A stretch of DNA of 64,000 bases from the NCBI GenBank assembly GCA_009780515.1, contig WQZX01000007.1, forward strand, positions 1 to 64,000, written 5' to 3'. The notes under the pieces are model-generated. The model worked only from the letters and a program-made list of their open reading frames with translations. It was not told the origin of the DNA and ran no database searches. Each line of letters begins with the position of its first letter. The first letter of the stretch is position 1. A program made the position numbers and the translations under genes. Origin of the DNA: Nocardioidaceae bacterium. GTDB lineage: Bacteria > Actinomycetota > Actinomycetes > Propionibacteriales > Nocardioidaceae. Positions 1 through 8,855 of this stretch are shown here, in pieces.

Positions 1-129
1 CAGGTCGATGATGTAGATGCCGTTGCGCTCGGTCATGATGAAGCGCTTCATCTTCGGGTTCCAGCGACGGGTCTGGTGTCCGAAGTGGACGCCGCTCTCG
101 AGGAGCTGGCGCATGGTCACGACAGCCAT
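1..129 (-). CDS. rpsB: 30S ribosomal protein S2, N-terminal part (cut by window edge)
   Basis: The first 43 codons are present, reading [19 protein letters not shown] and then [20 protein letters not shown]. This is the canonical S2 N-terminus with its [13 protein letters not shown] signature. S2 is a small-subunit ribosomal protein. The ATG at 129-127 is preceded by the strong Shine-Dalgarno AGGAGAA. The rest of the gene lies outside the window. Its position next to the M23-like gene and xerC is usual for this actinobacterial neighbourhood. Confidence 0.97.
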   Translation of the reverse strand, partial: MAVVTMRQLLESGVHFGHQTRRWNPKMKRFIMTERNGIYIIDL

Positions 130-435
130 GATGGTTCTCCTATAGGTGTTGTCAGTTGTTCCTGACGCCTGCGCGCGGCCGAACCCTCGAGCGTGGTGCT
201 GTTGGGACCGACGGCCGTCGCCCACGGGCGGTCGGGTCTCGGAGTGAGCCCCGTCGTGGTCTGCGGACGTGCGTATTCCGACTCACACGAGTCGGTGCCA
301 CCAGCGTAGTCGCTCCCGTCCCGGGCGTACCAATCCGGACCTCCAGTCATCCACAGGCCCTTGCGCGGTCCGAGCTCTCCACAGGCGGTCCGTCCACACC
401 CCGGCCGTGTCGGGCCACGCGGCGAGAGTTCCGCC
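130..435. promoter_or_regulatory. Divergent intergenic region: rpsB leader and M23-gene promoter
   Basis: About 306 bases without a convincing gene separate rpsB (leftward) and the M23-like gene (rightward). I see the rpsB ribosome-binding site and one small perfect hairpin, CCGACTC/GAGTCGG at 278-284 and 289-295 with an ACAC loop. The hairpin could belong to the rpsB leader. No clear -35/-10 pair was recognised. Confidence 0.45.
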
Positions 436-981
436 ATGGTCATCCGTGCTCTCCTCGCCCTCGCAGCGCTGCCGCTGCTGCTCTCACCCGGCTCTGCGCC
501 GACGGCCACCGGCTACTGGCCGCTCCAGCCCCGTCCGGCGGTCGTGCACGGGTTCGACCCGCCCGACTCGACGTACGGCGCCGGGCACCGCGGGGTCGAC
601 CTCGCCGGTCACGTCGGGCAGGCGGTGCACGCGGCCCTCGCGGGCAGGGTCGTCTTCGCCGGCATGCTCGCCGGTCGTGGGGTGGTGGTCGTGGACCACG
701 GGGCCGAGCGGACGACGTACGAGCCGGTCGCGGCGGCGGTGCATGTGGGCGACCACGTCGCGAGGGGTGCGGTCATCGGGCGACTGACGATCGTGCAGTC
801 GCACTGCTTTCCCCAGGCGTGCCTGCATCTCGGACTCATCCGCGACGTCGACGACGTCTACCTCGACCCGCTCACGCTCTTCGGCGAGGCGCCGATCCGT
901 CTGCTGCCGCTCTGGCGCGACCTGCCCTGGGCCTCGGCCCGTGACATCGGCGGTCAGGCGCGAGGGTGGGCCTGCTGGTAG
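436..981 (+). CDS. Secreted M23 (LytM-like) peptidase-family protein
   Basis: A 181-residue protein. The first ~25 residues (MVIRALLALAALPLLLSPGSA) form a signal peptide, so I start at ATG 436 rather than an upstream in-frame codon. The mature part has the M23 fold signature GHRGVDLAG (zinc-ligand H and D) and ends with ACLHLG, equivalent to the HxH motif. The first His of HxH is Cys here, so hydrolase activity is uncertain. M23 enzymes cleave peptidoglycan cross-bridges outside the membrane, and degenerate members can act as regulators. The 3' end overlaps the 3' end of xerC by 28 bases (convergent). Confidence 0.8.
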   Translation: MVIRALLALAALPLLLSPGSAPTATGYWPLQPRPAVVHGFDPPDSTYGAGHRGVDLAGHVGQAVHAALAGRVVFAGMLAGRGVVVVDHGAERTTYEPVAAAVHVGDHVARGAVIGRLTIVQSHCFPQACLHLGLIRDVDDVYLDPLTLFGEAPIRLLPLWRDLPWASARDIGGQARGWACW

Positions 982-1913
982 GCCCGGCGGAGCCGGTCGG
1001 TCGTGACGTGGGTATAGCGCTGGGTGGTCGCCAGTGAGGCGTGGCCGAGGAGCTCCTGCACCGAGCGCAGGTCGGCGCCGCCCTCGAGGAGGTGGGTGGC
1101 GGCGGTGTGGCGCAGGCCGTGAGGTCCGAGGTCCGGAGCGCCCGGCACGTCGGCGATCCGGCGGTGCACCATCGAGCGCACCGCACGCTGGTCGATGCGC
1201 CCACCGCGGGCGCCGAGGAACAGCGCGGCGTCGGCGCCCTCTTGGACCAGCTGCGGACGGCCGCGGACGAGCCAGGCGTCGATCGACCGGCGAGCAGGGA
1301 TCCCGAAGGGGACGGTGCGCTCCTTGCGGCCCTTGCCGAAGACGCGGACGACGTTGCGGTCACGGTCGAGGTCGTCGATGTCGAGCCTCACGAGCTCGCC
1401 GACACGCATACCGGTCGCGTACAGCAGCTCCAGCATCGCCACGTCGCGCAGGCCCGCCGGGCTGCCGTCGTCGGCGAGGTCGGCAGCGACGCTGATCAGC
1501 CGCTCGGCCTCGTCCGGCCGCAGGACCTCAGGCAGGGTCCGCAGCGCCTTCGGCGACCCGAGCGAGGAGCCCACGTCGGTCGGGGCACGGCCCGAGCCGG
1601 CCAGCCAGGCGGTGAAGACCCGGGCGGCGGTCGCACGCCGGGCGATGGTGGTGCGGGCGAGGCCCATCGTCTGCTGCTTGGCCAGCCAGCTGCGCAGGGC
1701 GCGGAGGTCCAGCGCGCCCACGTCGTCGATGCCCAGACGGTGGCCGTGCTCGAGCAGCGCCTCGATGTCACCGATGTAGGCGGTCACCGTCGTCTCTGCG
1801 AGATCGCGCTCCGAGCGGAGGTGGGTCTCGTAGTCGCCCAGCACGCGCGCCAACGGCTCCGGCAGCGCATCGCCCTGCGGGTCGTCCTGCACATCATCTG
1901 CCACAGCGGTCAC
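954..1913 (-). CDS. xerC: Tyrosine recombinase XerC
   Basis: 319 residues with a GTG start. The N-terminal SAM-like core-binding domain (~20-110) is followed by the catalytic domain, with all active residues visible: R170 (TGMRVGEL), K194 (GKGRKER), H265 and R268 (HGLRH), H291 (LGHASL) and nucleophile Y300 (TQRYTH). The likely role is site-specific recombination at dif to resolve chromosome dimers together with XerD. Its position beside dprA and rpsB matches the usual actinobacterial xerC locus, which argues against a phage integrase. Confidence 0.93.
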   Translation of the reverse strand: MTAVADDVQDDPQGDALPEPLARVLGDYETHLRSERDLAETTVTAYIGDIEALLEHGHRLGIDDVGALDLRALRSWLAKQQTMGLARTTIARRATAARVFTAWLAGSGRAPTDVGSSLGSPKALRTLPEVLRPDEAERLISVAADLADDGSPAGLRDVAMLELLYATGMRVGELVRLDIDDLDRDRNVVRVFGKGRKERTVPFGIPARRSIDAWLVRGRPQLVQEGADAALFLGARGGRIDQRAVRSMVHRRIADVPGAPDLGPHGLRHTAATHLLEGGADLRSVQELLGHASLATTQRYTHVTTDRLRRAYQQAHPRA

Positions 1914-2012
1914 ATCAGCATCGTAGGCATCTCGGAGCGTCCACGCCGGGAGGCGACCTGCGCAGAGCCCCGTGGGCCTCGGCCGACCACAGTGGCGGCG
2001 AGGCGAACAGGC

Positions 2013-3152
2013 TCACGCGCGCGCCGGCTCGGTCAGCCTCCATCCCGCGCCGTCGCGCTCCACCAGACCGGCCTCGGCAAGACTCGCCAGCGCCTCCTCG
2101 ACGGAGGTCAGGCCCGCGCCGGCGACGCGCGCGATCGACGCCGGATCCGCCCCCTGGTAGACGGGCACGGCATCCAGGATCTGCTGGTCGCGGACCGAGA
2201 GCCGGTCGCGTGGCCGCTCCTCGCCGCGTGGGATCTCGGTGAGGTGCTCCCCGATCCGGCCGACCAGCTCGAGCACGTCGGCCGCCGAGGTCACCAGCGA
2301 CGCTCCGCCGGACCTCAGATGGTGGTGGACCCCCAGGGAGGCGACGCTGGTGACCGGTCCGGGGACGCCCATCGGCATGCGGTTGAGCCGCTGGGACCAG
2401 TTGAGGGTGTTGAGCGCGCCGCTGCGCGCGGCGGCCTCGACCACGACCGTGCCGCGGGTCAGCGCGGCGATGATCCGGTTGCGCGCGAGGAAGCGGATGC
2501 GGTGAGGCGCGCCGCCGAGCGGCACCTCCGAGACGACCGCGCCCTCGTCACGGAGGTGACGCAGCAGGTCGGCATGACGAGGCGGGTAGTCGCGGTCCGC
2601 CCCACAGGCCAGCACCGCGACCGTCGGCGCGTCCACCGCGATCGCGCCCCGGTGGGCGGCGTAGTCGATCCCGATGGCCGCCCCGGAGACGGTGGCATGC
2701 CCCGCGAGCCCGAGCCCGGCGGTGATGTCGGAGGCGACCTGCTCGCCGTACAGCGTCGAGTCACGCGATCCGACCACCGCCACCGAGGCCTCCAGGTCGC
2801 AGAGCCGGAGCGGTCCGGCGACCCAGAGCCCGATCGGCACTCCCCCGCGCTCCTGGACCGCCTCGACACCCGCGAGGTCACCGAGCTGCGCGGGCCACTC
2901 CTCGTCGCCCGGCACCACGAACCGGATCCCCAGGGCGGCCACACGCTCGAGCTCCGCCGCGGGATCGGCCCGGTCCATCCGCGACTGCGCATCGGGCAGC
3001 GCATCCGGGTTCGCCTCGGGCCGTCCCGCGACCCGCTCGATGGAGCCGATCGGACCGTTCGCGGCGACGTCGTCGAGGAACCGCAGATCGCCCGGCTCGA
3101 CGATCATGCTCAGCGCGGCGCGGGCCAGACGCTCGTGCTCCGGGGCGCTCAC
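2013..3152 (-). CDS. dprA: DNA-processing protein DprA
   Basis: 379 residues. It binds incoming single-stranded DNA and loads RecA during transformation or recombination. The Rossmann-like core shows VVGSR (126-130), SGAAIGID (156-163) and the RNRIIA signature (~224-229); a C-terminal winged-helix-like segment lies at ~310-379. I choose the GTG at 3152 because it overlaps the comM stop in the 4-base GTGA arrangement, implying translational coupling. Longer frames upstream only shadow comM. Confidence 0.93.
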   Translation of the reverse strand: MSAPEHERLARAALSMIVEPGDLRFLDDVAANGPIGSIERVAGRPEANPDALPDAQSRMDRADPAAELERVAALGIRFVVPGDEEWPAQLGDLAGVEAVQERGGVPIGLWVAGPLRLCDLEASVAVVGSRDSTLYGEQVASDITAGLGLAGHATVSGAAIGIDYAAHRGAIAVDAPTVAVLACGADRDYPPRHADLLRHLRDEGAVVSEVPLGGAPHRIRFLARNRIIAALTRGTVVVEAAARSGALNTLNWSQRLNRMPMGVPGPVTSVASLGVHHHLRSGGASLVTSAADVLELVGRIGEHLTEIPRGEERPRDRLSVRDQQILDAVPVYQGADPASIARVAGAGLTSVEEALASLAEAGLVERDGAGWRLTEPARA

Positions 3153-4771
3153 CCGGCGTCCTCGACGGGCGCGCTCACCAGCAGTCGGACCGCTCGGGAC
3201 GGCAGAGGCTGGCCGGTCCGGAGCCGCAGCGCGATCCCGACCTCCTCGACCCCCGGCCGGATGTCGCGACCGAGCCTCGCGGAGGTCACGTCGGCCACGG
3301 TCCACGCCAGCCGGAGCACCCGGACGGCACCACGGGCACTGAGTCTGCCGCGGTACGTCTCGTTGCGGACGAGCTCCTGACCGGCCGCGGAGACGCTCCA
3401 CTCGTCCTTGAGCCGCGGAGCCGGGACCTGGCTGTTGAGGCGCCAGTCGCAACCGGCGTATCGGACGGCCTGGCGCTCGCGGGCCTCGGTGACGCGCGCC
3501 AGGACCGCGACCGAGGGCTCGGCGGGGACGAGCCGGTCGGCGGTCGCGTCGGTGCGGGGACGGACGTGTCGGAAGATGTCGATCCGGTCGAGGACCGGCC
3601 CGGACAGCTTGCGCCGATAGCTGCGACGGATGACCGGGTCGCACTTGCAGCGGTTGTGCTGGGCGACGTCGCTGTACTCGCCGCAGGGGCATGGGTTGGC
3701 GGCCAGGACCATCAGGCCGCGGGCGGGCAGGGTCACCGACTCCTCACGACGGGCCACCGTGATCTCGCCGCTCTCGAGCGGCTGGCGCAGGGCCTCGATC
3801 ACGTCGGCGCGGAAGAGCGGGAACTCGTCGAGGAAGATCACCCCGCTGTGGGTCTTGGACAGCTCACCCGGCTTGACGCTGCCGCTCCCGCCGCCGATCA
3901 GGCTGGCCCTGCTGGCGTCGTGGTGGGGCGAGGAGTACGGCGGACGGGTGATCATCCCGAGCGCGGGGTCGAGCGTCCCGGCGAGCGAGTGGATCGCGGT
4001 CAGCTCCAGCGACTCCTCGGCGGTGAGGTCCGGGAGGATCGTCGGCAGCCGCTCGACCAACGACGTCTTGCCGACACCCTTGGGGCCGTCGAGCATCATC
4101 GCGTGACCGCCGGCGGCGGCGACCTCGAGGGAGTACTTCTCGTCGTCCATCCCGGCGAGGTCGGCGAGGTCCAGCTCATCCAGTCGCTGGTCGCCGCGCC
4201 AGGTCAGCAGGTGGGCCCCGGACGCGGCCGCGACGGGAGGCGCGGCCGGGACCGGGTCGCCGCGCAGCTCGGCCGCGACCTGCCCGAGCGACCGGAAGCC
4301 GAGCACGGTCATCCCGGGGACCATCGCCGCCTCCTCGGCCTGCGGCTCGGGCACCACGACCCGGCGGATCCCGCGTTCGGCCGCGGCCAGCACCATCGGC
4401 AGCACGCCGGTCGCCGGCCGGAGGCCGCCTCCGAGGGTCAGCTCGCCGACGAAGGCCGTGCCGAGCAGCCCGTCGGCGGGAACCTGGCCGTCGGCCGCCA
4501 GCGCCGCGACGGCGATGGCCAGGTCGACGTGGGTGCCGGACTTCTGCAGGTCGGCCGGTGAGAGCAGGATCGTGGTGCGGTAGCTCGCCGGCCACTGCAG
4601 CCCGGAGTTGATGATCGCCATCCGCACCCGCTCGGGACCCTCGCGCAGCGACGCCTCCGCCCGGCCCACCAGGGTGATGCCGGCCTGACCGGAGGAGATG
4701 TCGACCTCGACGTCGACGAGGTGGCCCAGGGCGCCGGCGAGGGTGACGGTGTGGGCGGTCGCGGTGGCCAT
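3149..4771 (-). CDS. comM: ComM/YifB-family Mg-chelatase-like AAA+ ATPase
   Basis: 540 residues. The N-terminal Lon-like/ChlI domain (~1-170) is followed by an AAA+ module with Walker A GPKGVGKTS at 229-237 and Walker B VIFLDEF further on. A Cys-rich NPCPCGEY...CKC segment and the C-terminal Mg_chelatase region complete the family layout. ComM is a branch-migration helicase that helps integrate transformed DNA. The ATG at 4771 overlaps the yraN stop by one base (TGATG), and the stop overlaps dprA (GTGA). yraN-comM-dprA is therefore one translationally coupled unit. Confidence 0.92.
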   Translation of the reverse strand: MATATAHTVTLAGALGHLVDVEVDISSGQAGITLVGRAEASLREGPERVRMAIINSGLQWPASYRTTILLSPADLQKSGTHVDLAIAVAALAADGQVPADGLLGTAFVGELTLGGGLRPATGVLPMVLAAAERGIRRVVVPEPQAEEAAMVPGMTVLGFRSLGQVAAELRGDPVPAAPPVAAASGAHLLTWRGDQRLDELDLADLAGMDDEKYSLEVAAAGGHAMMLDGPKGVGKTSLVERLPTILPDLTAEESLELTAIHSLAGTLDPALGMITRPPYSSPHHDASRASLIGGGSGSVKPGELSKTHSGVIFLDEFPLFRADVIEALRQPLESGEITVARREESVTLPARGLMVLAANPCPCGEYSDVAQHNRCKCDPVIRRSYRRKLSGPVLDRIDIFRHVRPRTDATADRLVPAEPSVAVLARVTEARERQAVRYAGCDWRLNSQVPAPRLKDEWSVSAAGQELVRNETYRGRLSARGAVRVLRLAWTVADVTSARLGRDIRPGVEEVGIALRLRTGQPLPSRAVRLLVSAPVEDAG

Positions 4772-5151
4772 CAGAACAGCCCCCGCACGTGGTCGACCTG
4801 GGCGGGACCGCGTCGTGGCCGCAGGACCGCGACCAGGTCGATGCGGATGCCGTCGGGGTGGATGCCGCGATCGTGCGCCCACCGCTCGCCGAGCCGCTTG
4901 AGCCGGTCGAGCTTGGCGTCGGTGATCGCCTCGTGGGGCGTGCCCGCACGCACGCTGCTGCGCGTCTTCACCTCGCAGATGACCAGGGTGCTGCCCTCGC
5001 GGCAGACGAGGTCCACCTCGCCGATGTCGCAGCGCCAGTTGCGCTCGAGCACCGCGTAGCCGAGGCCGTGCAGATAGCGCGCGGCCACCTCCTCGCCGTA
5101 CGCCCCGAGGGCCTGCCTGCTCGCCGCCGTCGTACCGATCACGTCCGTCAT
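4771..5151 (-). CDS. yraN: YraN/UPF0102 family nuclease-like protein
   Basis: 126 residues of the UPF0102 family, which has a restriction-endonuclease-like fold. The conserved GEVDLVCREG...ICEVKTR arrangement gives the E-x-D ... E-x-K metal-site pattern near residues 45-62. I start at ATG 5151, with an AGGAGGT-type ribosome-binding site just upstream, although the frame stays open 35 codons further. It begins the yraN-comM-dprA operon. The biochemical role of the family is unsettled. Confidence 0.9.
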   Translation of the reverse strand: MTDVIGTTAASRQALGAYGEEVAARYLHGLGYAVLERNWRCDIGEVDLVCREGSTLVICEVKTRSSVRAGTPHEAITDAKLDRLKRLGERWAHDRGIHPDGIRIDLVAVLRPRRGPAQVDHVRGLF

Positions 5152-5296
5152 GACCCACCTCCTGCCCGCAACCCTCACGGCGGGTGGCGACATCAGGCAG
5201 GTTCGTCGGGGGACCCTGTGGAGAGAGCCGCTCCTCCACAACCCGATGCCGTCCAAGTGGACGGGCGTGGGACCGATGTGGCAGGTGTGTCAGTGC

Positions 5297-7117
5297 TCAG
5301 CCGACGAGCTGCGGGCTGCCGCAGCTCGGGTACTGACCCCGCACGTCCGCGCCGGCCAGGCTCAGCCCGAGCAGACCCTCCAAGGGCTTGAGCACGGCGC
5401 TGTTGACGTTCGTCAGCACCGGGTCGAGCACGCCGCTGGTCAACGAGGAGAGCAGGTTGGTCAGGGTGTTGGTGAGGTTCCCGGTGATCGTGGCGAGCTG
5501 CTGAGCGGTCGGGCTGAGCACGTCACCCAGAGCGCCGGTCAGCTTGATCGTCGGACCCGACGCAGGATTGCCCTGGGCATCGATCCATCCGCCGGTGACT
5601 CCGGTGTCGTCGAGGCCGAGATCGCCCGATCCGGTGTCGACCGGCGAGCTCCAGTTTCCGGATCCGGGCGTGTTCGGGGGGAAGCTGGTCGAGATCGACT
5701 TGGTGGTGTTGCCCTCGCCGATCGACGTGGACAGCTGGTAGGTCCCCGAGATCGAGATCTTGACCACCGGATCGAGCAGCGACGTCAGCAGGCTCGACAG
5801 CCCGTTGAGGAGGCTCGTGAGGGAGAGCCCGCTGCCCCCGCTGTTGGTGATGTCGTTGCTCAGGGTCAAGGTCTGGTTGACCGAGCCCGAAACCAGCGAG
5901 CTGGTCGCGTTGATCTGGTCGGACGTCGGGCTCGCGGTCGTGTCGGCACCACAGGTGATGGCCGCGAGCGCGGCCCGCGCGGATGCAGCGTTCACGGTCA
6001 CGCCGGTGGTGCCGCTGACCGAGAAGCCGAGGACCGTCAACGGGTTGATCTTCCCGTCGACCGCCAGCGTCGCCTGCGCGGTCTTGGCCTGCGCCGTCGA
6101 CGAGTTGGGCTCACCGCACCCCGTCTGTGCCGCCTGGATGAGGCTGAGCCTCGTCGTCACCGACGCCAGACCCAGCGCGTTCGCGGTGAGGCCGGGGATG
6201 TCGACCGCCGAGCTTCCGTTGGCGATCTCGACCGACCCCTGGAGCAGGCTCAGCGCATCGATGGTGGCCGTCTCCGCGGCCTTCGACCCCGACTCGGCGG
6301 AGATCAGGCTGCCGAGCTTGACCGACTGCGCGAGCGTGGTGCTCGCGGCGATGGTGTCGAGGATGTTCGCATCCGCGGTGTCACCGCCCTGCTTCAGCAC
6401 GTTCGCCGCTGCCAAGTAGAGCTTCGACAACGACACGTCGGTGCTGAGCAGCTGGTCGACGTCGCCCAGGCCGAGCTGGGTCGCCAGACCGAGCAGGCTG
6501 ATGTTCGCGTTGGCCAGGCCGCTGTAGGACACGGCGGTGAGCGACAGGTTCCCGCCGAGGGCCTTGTTCACCAGGGTGTTGAGCAGGAGCGAGTTCTGGG
6601 AGTTGATCCGTGCGGCGTAGGAGCCGACGTTGACGCACGACTCGTTGGTCGCCGTGCCGTACGCCGTCCGGTTGGCGCCGCCCGACAGCACACCGGTCAC
6701 ACCGCCGAAGGCGAAGCCCACGTTCGTGCCGGCGAGGACCTCGACCGCGTTCGGAACGCCCGAGCTCATCTTCGTGAAGCGCGGCGACCTGCTGTCGTCC
6801 CACGATCCGAGGACGACGGTGAGCGTCGGCGGGTTCGACCTGTAGTCGATCACGCTCTGGTTCCGTGCCTCGCTCTTGGCGGCCAGCCCCGGCATCAGTG
6901 GCGTGAGGACATCCACGGTGCGCCCGTTCAGCTCGCGGGCGAGGTCCAGCGCGACCATGTCCGCCAGCGACTGCATGTCCGCCCGGCCCACCCGCTGCTG
7001 GCCGAGGTCGACGACGAGCGCCGTCGACAGCAGCAGGACCGTGGACAGGAGCGCGACCATGATCGCGACGGCCCCGCGCTCGCCGCGCTGCCTCAGACGA
7101 CGGCCGAGGGTTCGCAA
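5297..7117 (-). CDS. TadG-like Flp pilus-assembly/secreted protein
   Basis: 606 residues with a TTG start at 7117, one base after the TadE-like stop. The N-terminus (RGERGAVAIMVALLSTVLLLS...) is the TadG-type basic stretch, G/A motif and single membrane helix (~15-40). The rest is a long extracytoplasmic region rich in Ser, Thr, Asn and Leu, with several Leu/Ser-rich amphipathic stretches near the C-terminus. TadG-like proteins are pseudopilin-like or surface-anchored parts of Tad systems. No TadA, TadB or TadC gene is in the window, so the export machinery must be elsewhere. Function is inferred from the N-terminus only. Confidence 0.75.
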   Translation of the reverse strand: MRTLGRRLRQRGERGAVAIMVALLSTVLLLSTALVVDLGQQRVGRADMQSLADMVALDLARELNGRTVDVLTPLMPGLAAKSEARNQSVIDYRSNPPTLTVVLGSWDDSRSPRFTKMSSGVPNAVEVLAGTNVGFAFGGVTGVLSGGANRTAYGTATNESCVNVGSYAARINSQNSLLLNTLVNKALGGNLSLTAVSYSGLANANISLLGLATQLGLGDVDQLLSTDVSLSKLYLAAANVLKQGGDTADANILDTIAASTTLAQSVKLGSLISAESGSKAAETATIDALSLLQGSVEIANGSSAVDIPGLTANALGLASVTTRLSLIQAAQTGCGEPNSSTAQAKTAQATLAVDGKINPLTVLGFSVSGTTGVTVNAASARAALAAITCGADTTASPTSDQINATSSLVSGSVNQTLTLSNDITNSGGSGLSLTSLLNGLSSLLTSLLDPVVKISISGTYQLSTSIGEGNTTKSISTSFPPNTPGSGNWSSPVDTGSGDLGLDDTGVTGGWIDAQGNPASGPTIKLTGALGDVLSPTAQQLATITGNLTNTLTNLLSSLTSGVLDPVLTNVNSAVLKPLEGLLGLSLAGADVRGQYPSCGSPQLVG

Positions 7118-7118
7118 C

Positions 7119-7580
7119 TCAGTTCACCCGTGCCGTCGCCGAGTAGCTGAGCACCGACGGCATGATGGCGTTGACGAACGGGACCTTGATCAGCGGCGCG
7201 CTCCGGTAGGGGTACGACACCGTGACGGTGATGCACTGGTGGGTCGTGTCGTTGGCACACGCGGCCTGCGCGACGGTGCAGGTGACGTTGGTCGACGAGC
7301 AGGTCAGGTGGGCGCCTCCGACGGACACGACGTCCAGCGCGTCGCTCACGGCCGCGGTCGCGTCCGAAACCCGCTGCGTGGTGTCGACCTGCACAGCTCC
7401 GGCGCGGGCGCCCTCGGTCGCCGCCTGGCTGATGGTCTGCCGGAACGAGAGCATCATGCCGAAGCCCAGGATGCCGAAGACGATCAGCATGAGGATCGGT
7501 ACGACGAGGGCGAACTCGACGGCGGACGCGCCGCGGTCCGATCGACCGCGACGTACGCGTGCACGCAACGACCGCGTCAT
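7119..7580 (-). CDS. TadE-like pilus-assembly protein
   Basis: 153 residues. The basic N-terminus is followed by RGASAVEFALVVPILMLIVF, the TadE signature with the conserved Glu inside the membrane helix, and then the GILGFGMM continuation and SQAATEGARAGA. TadE proteins are pseudopilins processed like type IV prepilins. The gene is directly followed by the TadG-like gene. The 147 bases upstream carry palindromic sites listed separately. Confidence 0.85.
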   Translation of the reverse strand: MTRSLRARVRRGRSDRGASAVEFALVVPILMLIVFGILGFGMMLSFRQTISQAATEGARAGAVQVDTTQRVSDATAAVSDALDVVSVGGAHLTCSSTNVTCTVAQAACANDTTHQCITVTVSYPYRSAPLIKVPFVNAIMPSVLSYSATARVN

Positions 7581-7685
7581 GCCCGGCCCCCGTCCTTCTC
7601 ACCCGCGCGCCCCTACCCAAGCGCTGACCAGATCGTAGGGCGGTCCCGGAGGTCGCGGAACGTAACGAGCCAGAATTTTCTCGGT

Positions 7686-7714
7686 CGGGCCGAAGGTCCT
7701 AGTCCGATCGGGCT
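7686..7714. promoter_or_regulatory. Two adjacent palindromes upstream of the minus-strand tad pair
   Basis: GGGCCGAAGGTCCT (7686-7699) is an imperfect dyad with GGNCC half-sites. It runs directly into TAGTCCGATCGGGCTA (7699-7714), a 16-base palindrome with one mismatched pair of positions. The first resembles NarL/DevR-type boxes (GGGACCttcGGCCC-like). No regulator gene is nearby, so binding is speculative. They lie 106-134 bases before the TadE start and just after the cupin stop. Confidence 0.35.
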
Positions 7715-7727
7715 AGACGTGCTGATC

Positions 7728-8141
7728 TCACCCGACGAGCTCGAAGTCCTCGAAGTCGAAACCGGGCGAGACCAGGCAGCTGACCAGCGCGTCCGCCTCC
7801 CCCGGGACCGTCCGCTGCCAGACGCCCGCGGGCACCAGGACCTGCGAGACGCCGCCAGGGTCCAGCACCCGCCCCTGCGCGTCGTACGGCGTGGGGCCGG
7901 TGCTGCCGAGCTCCAGTCCGACGGTGCCCCGATGGGCCAGCCAGATCTCGTCGGAGCGGACGCGGTGCCACGCCGAGCACTCGCCTGCGGGCAGCAGGAA
8001 CCAGATCAGCGTCGCGGTCGGGCGGACCCTCCCGTCGGGCAGCGTGACCTCGACCGGCGATGCCCAGGTCTGGCGGTACCACCCGCCCTCGGGGTGGGGC
8101 GACAGGTCGAGCTCGCGCGCCAGCGGGGGTACGTCGGCCAT
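7728..8141 (-). CDS. DUF985 (cupin_5) domain protein
   Basis: 137 residues. It carries the family motifs PHPEGGWYRQTW near residues 15-26 and AWHRVRSDEIW in the middle, and a short acidic C-terminus (GFDFEDFEL). The fold is a RmlC-like cupin, with His/Glu positions that could hold a metal or bind sugar. No substrate is known to me. I start at ATG 8141, because upstream in-frame codons lack a ribosome-binding site. It separates the two divergent tad pairs and seems unrelated to them. Confidence 0.8.
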   Translation of the reverse strand: MADVPPLARELDLSPHPEGGWYRQTWASPVEVTLPDGRVRPTATLIWFLLPAGECSAWHRVRSDEIWLAHRGTVGLELGSTGPTPYDAQGRVLDPGGVSQVLVPAGVWQRTVPGEADALVSCLVSPGFDFEDFELVG

Positions 8142-8313
8142 GCGACCGATGCTGGCACAGCGAGCCTCGGCGTACCGTCGGCGGGCCGATAGCACGGCCT
8201 GTCTAGTCCATCCGGATCAGCCGGTCCCGGGCGATCGGATCGAAGTTCCCGAGAACACGGGCCATCGATCCCGCAGGGCTTGCGTTGGGACCCGCGCCGC
8301 CCAGACTTGGAGT

Positions 8314-8353
8314 AGCGCGCGGCATCCCCCCTGCGCCGCGCGCTGTTGGAGGG
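8314..8353 (+). promoter_or_regulatory. Leader hairpin plus RBS for TadE-like gene 2
   Basis: A perfect 10-base stem AGCGCGCGGC (8314-8323) / GCCGCGCGCT (8335-8344) encloses an 11-base loop containing six C residues. The Shine-Dalgarno GGAGGG begins four bases after the stem. The C-rich loop could pair with the purine-rich SD, so translational control is possible; this is inference. Confidence 0.4.
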
Positions 8354-8357
8354 CAGC

Positions 8358-8855
8358 ATGGATCTCGGGCGGAGGCGGCCTGGGGCCGGCCACCAGCGCT
8401 CGGCACGTGGCTCCGCCGCGGTCGAGTTCGCGTTGGTGACGCCGGTCCTCCTGACCATCCTCTTCGGCATCCTGCAGTACGGCCTCTACTTCAACGACTC
8501 GCTGACCGCCAACGAGGCCGTGCGTGCCGCGACCCGCAGCGCGGTCGTCGAGAAGGCGCCGTCGAGCTGCACCGGGACCTTCGGGTGGTCGGTGGTGAGG
8601 TGCGCGACGAGCGACGCGCTGAACCGCTCCGACGCGGCGATCCGGATCTCGGCGCCGAACGGCTGGGCGGAGGGCAACGCCCTGACCGTCTGCGTGCAGT
8701 TCCCCTCGCGCGGCGGCTTCGGCTTCGTCCCGCTGCCCGACCACGGCATGGTCCACGCCAAGCTGCAGATGTCCATCGAGGAGACCAGCCTCGTCCCGTC
8801 CGGGACGGGGCTGTCCGACGCGGCGCCGAGCGGCCAGGACTGGTCGTGGTGCTGA
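8358..8855 (+). CDS. TadE-like pilus-assembly protein (second copy)
   Basis: 165 residues. The TadE motif RGSAAVEFALVTPVLLTILF is followed by GILQYG, and the extracytoplasmic domain has two Cys residues (~SSCTGTF, VVRCAT). I start at ATG 8358, four bases after GGAGGG, rather than the in-frame TTG 8346. The sequence is clearly different from the minus-strand TadE, so the two pairs are paralogous systems, not a recent duplication. It overlaps the next gene by several bases. Confidence 0.83.
   Translation: MDLGRRRPGAGHQRSARGSAAVEFALVTPVLLTILFGILQYGLYFNDSLTANEAVRAATRSAVVEKAPSSCTGTFGWSVVRCATSDALNRSDAAIRISAPNGWAEGNALTVCVQFPSRGGFGFVPLPDHGMVHAKLQMSIEETSLVPSGTGLSDAAPSGQDWSWC

Noticed and set aside
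954..1913. Phage or integrative-element integrase
   Set aside because: The recombinase sits in the conserved xerC position beside dprA and rpsB, with no attachment-site duplication or mobile genes seen.
2013..3692. dprA beginning much further upstream
   Set aside because: The extra N-terminal part only overlaps comM in another frame. GTG 3152 gives the normal DprA N-terminus and a GTGA overlap.
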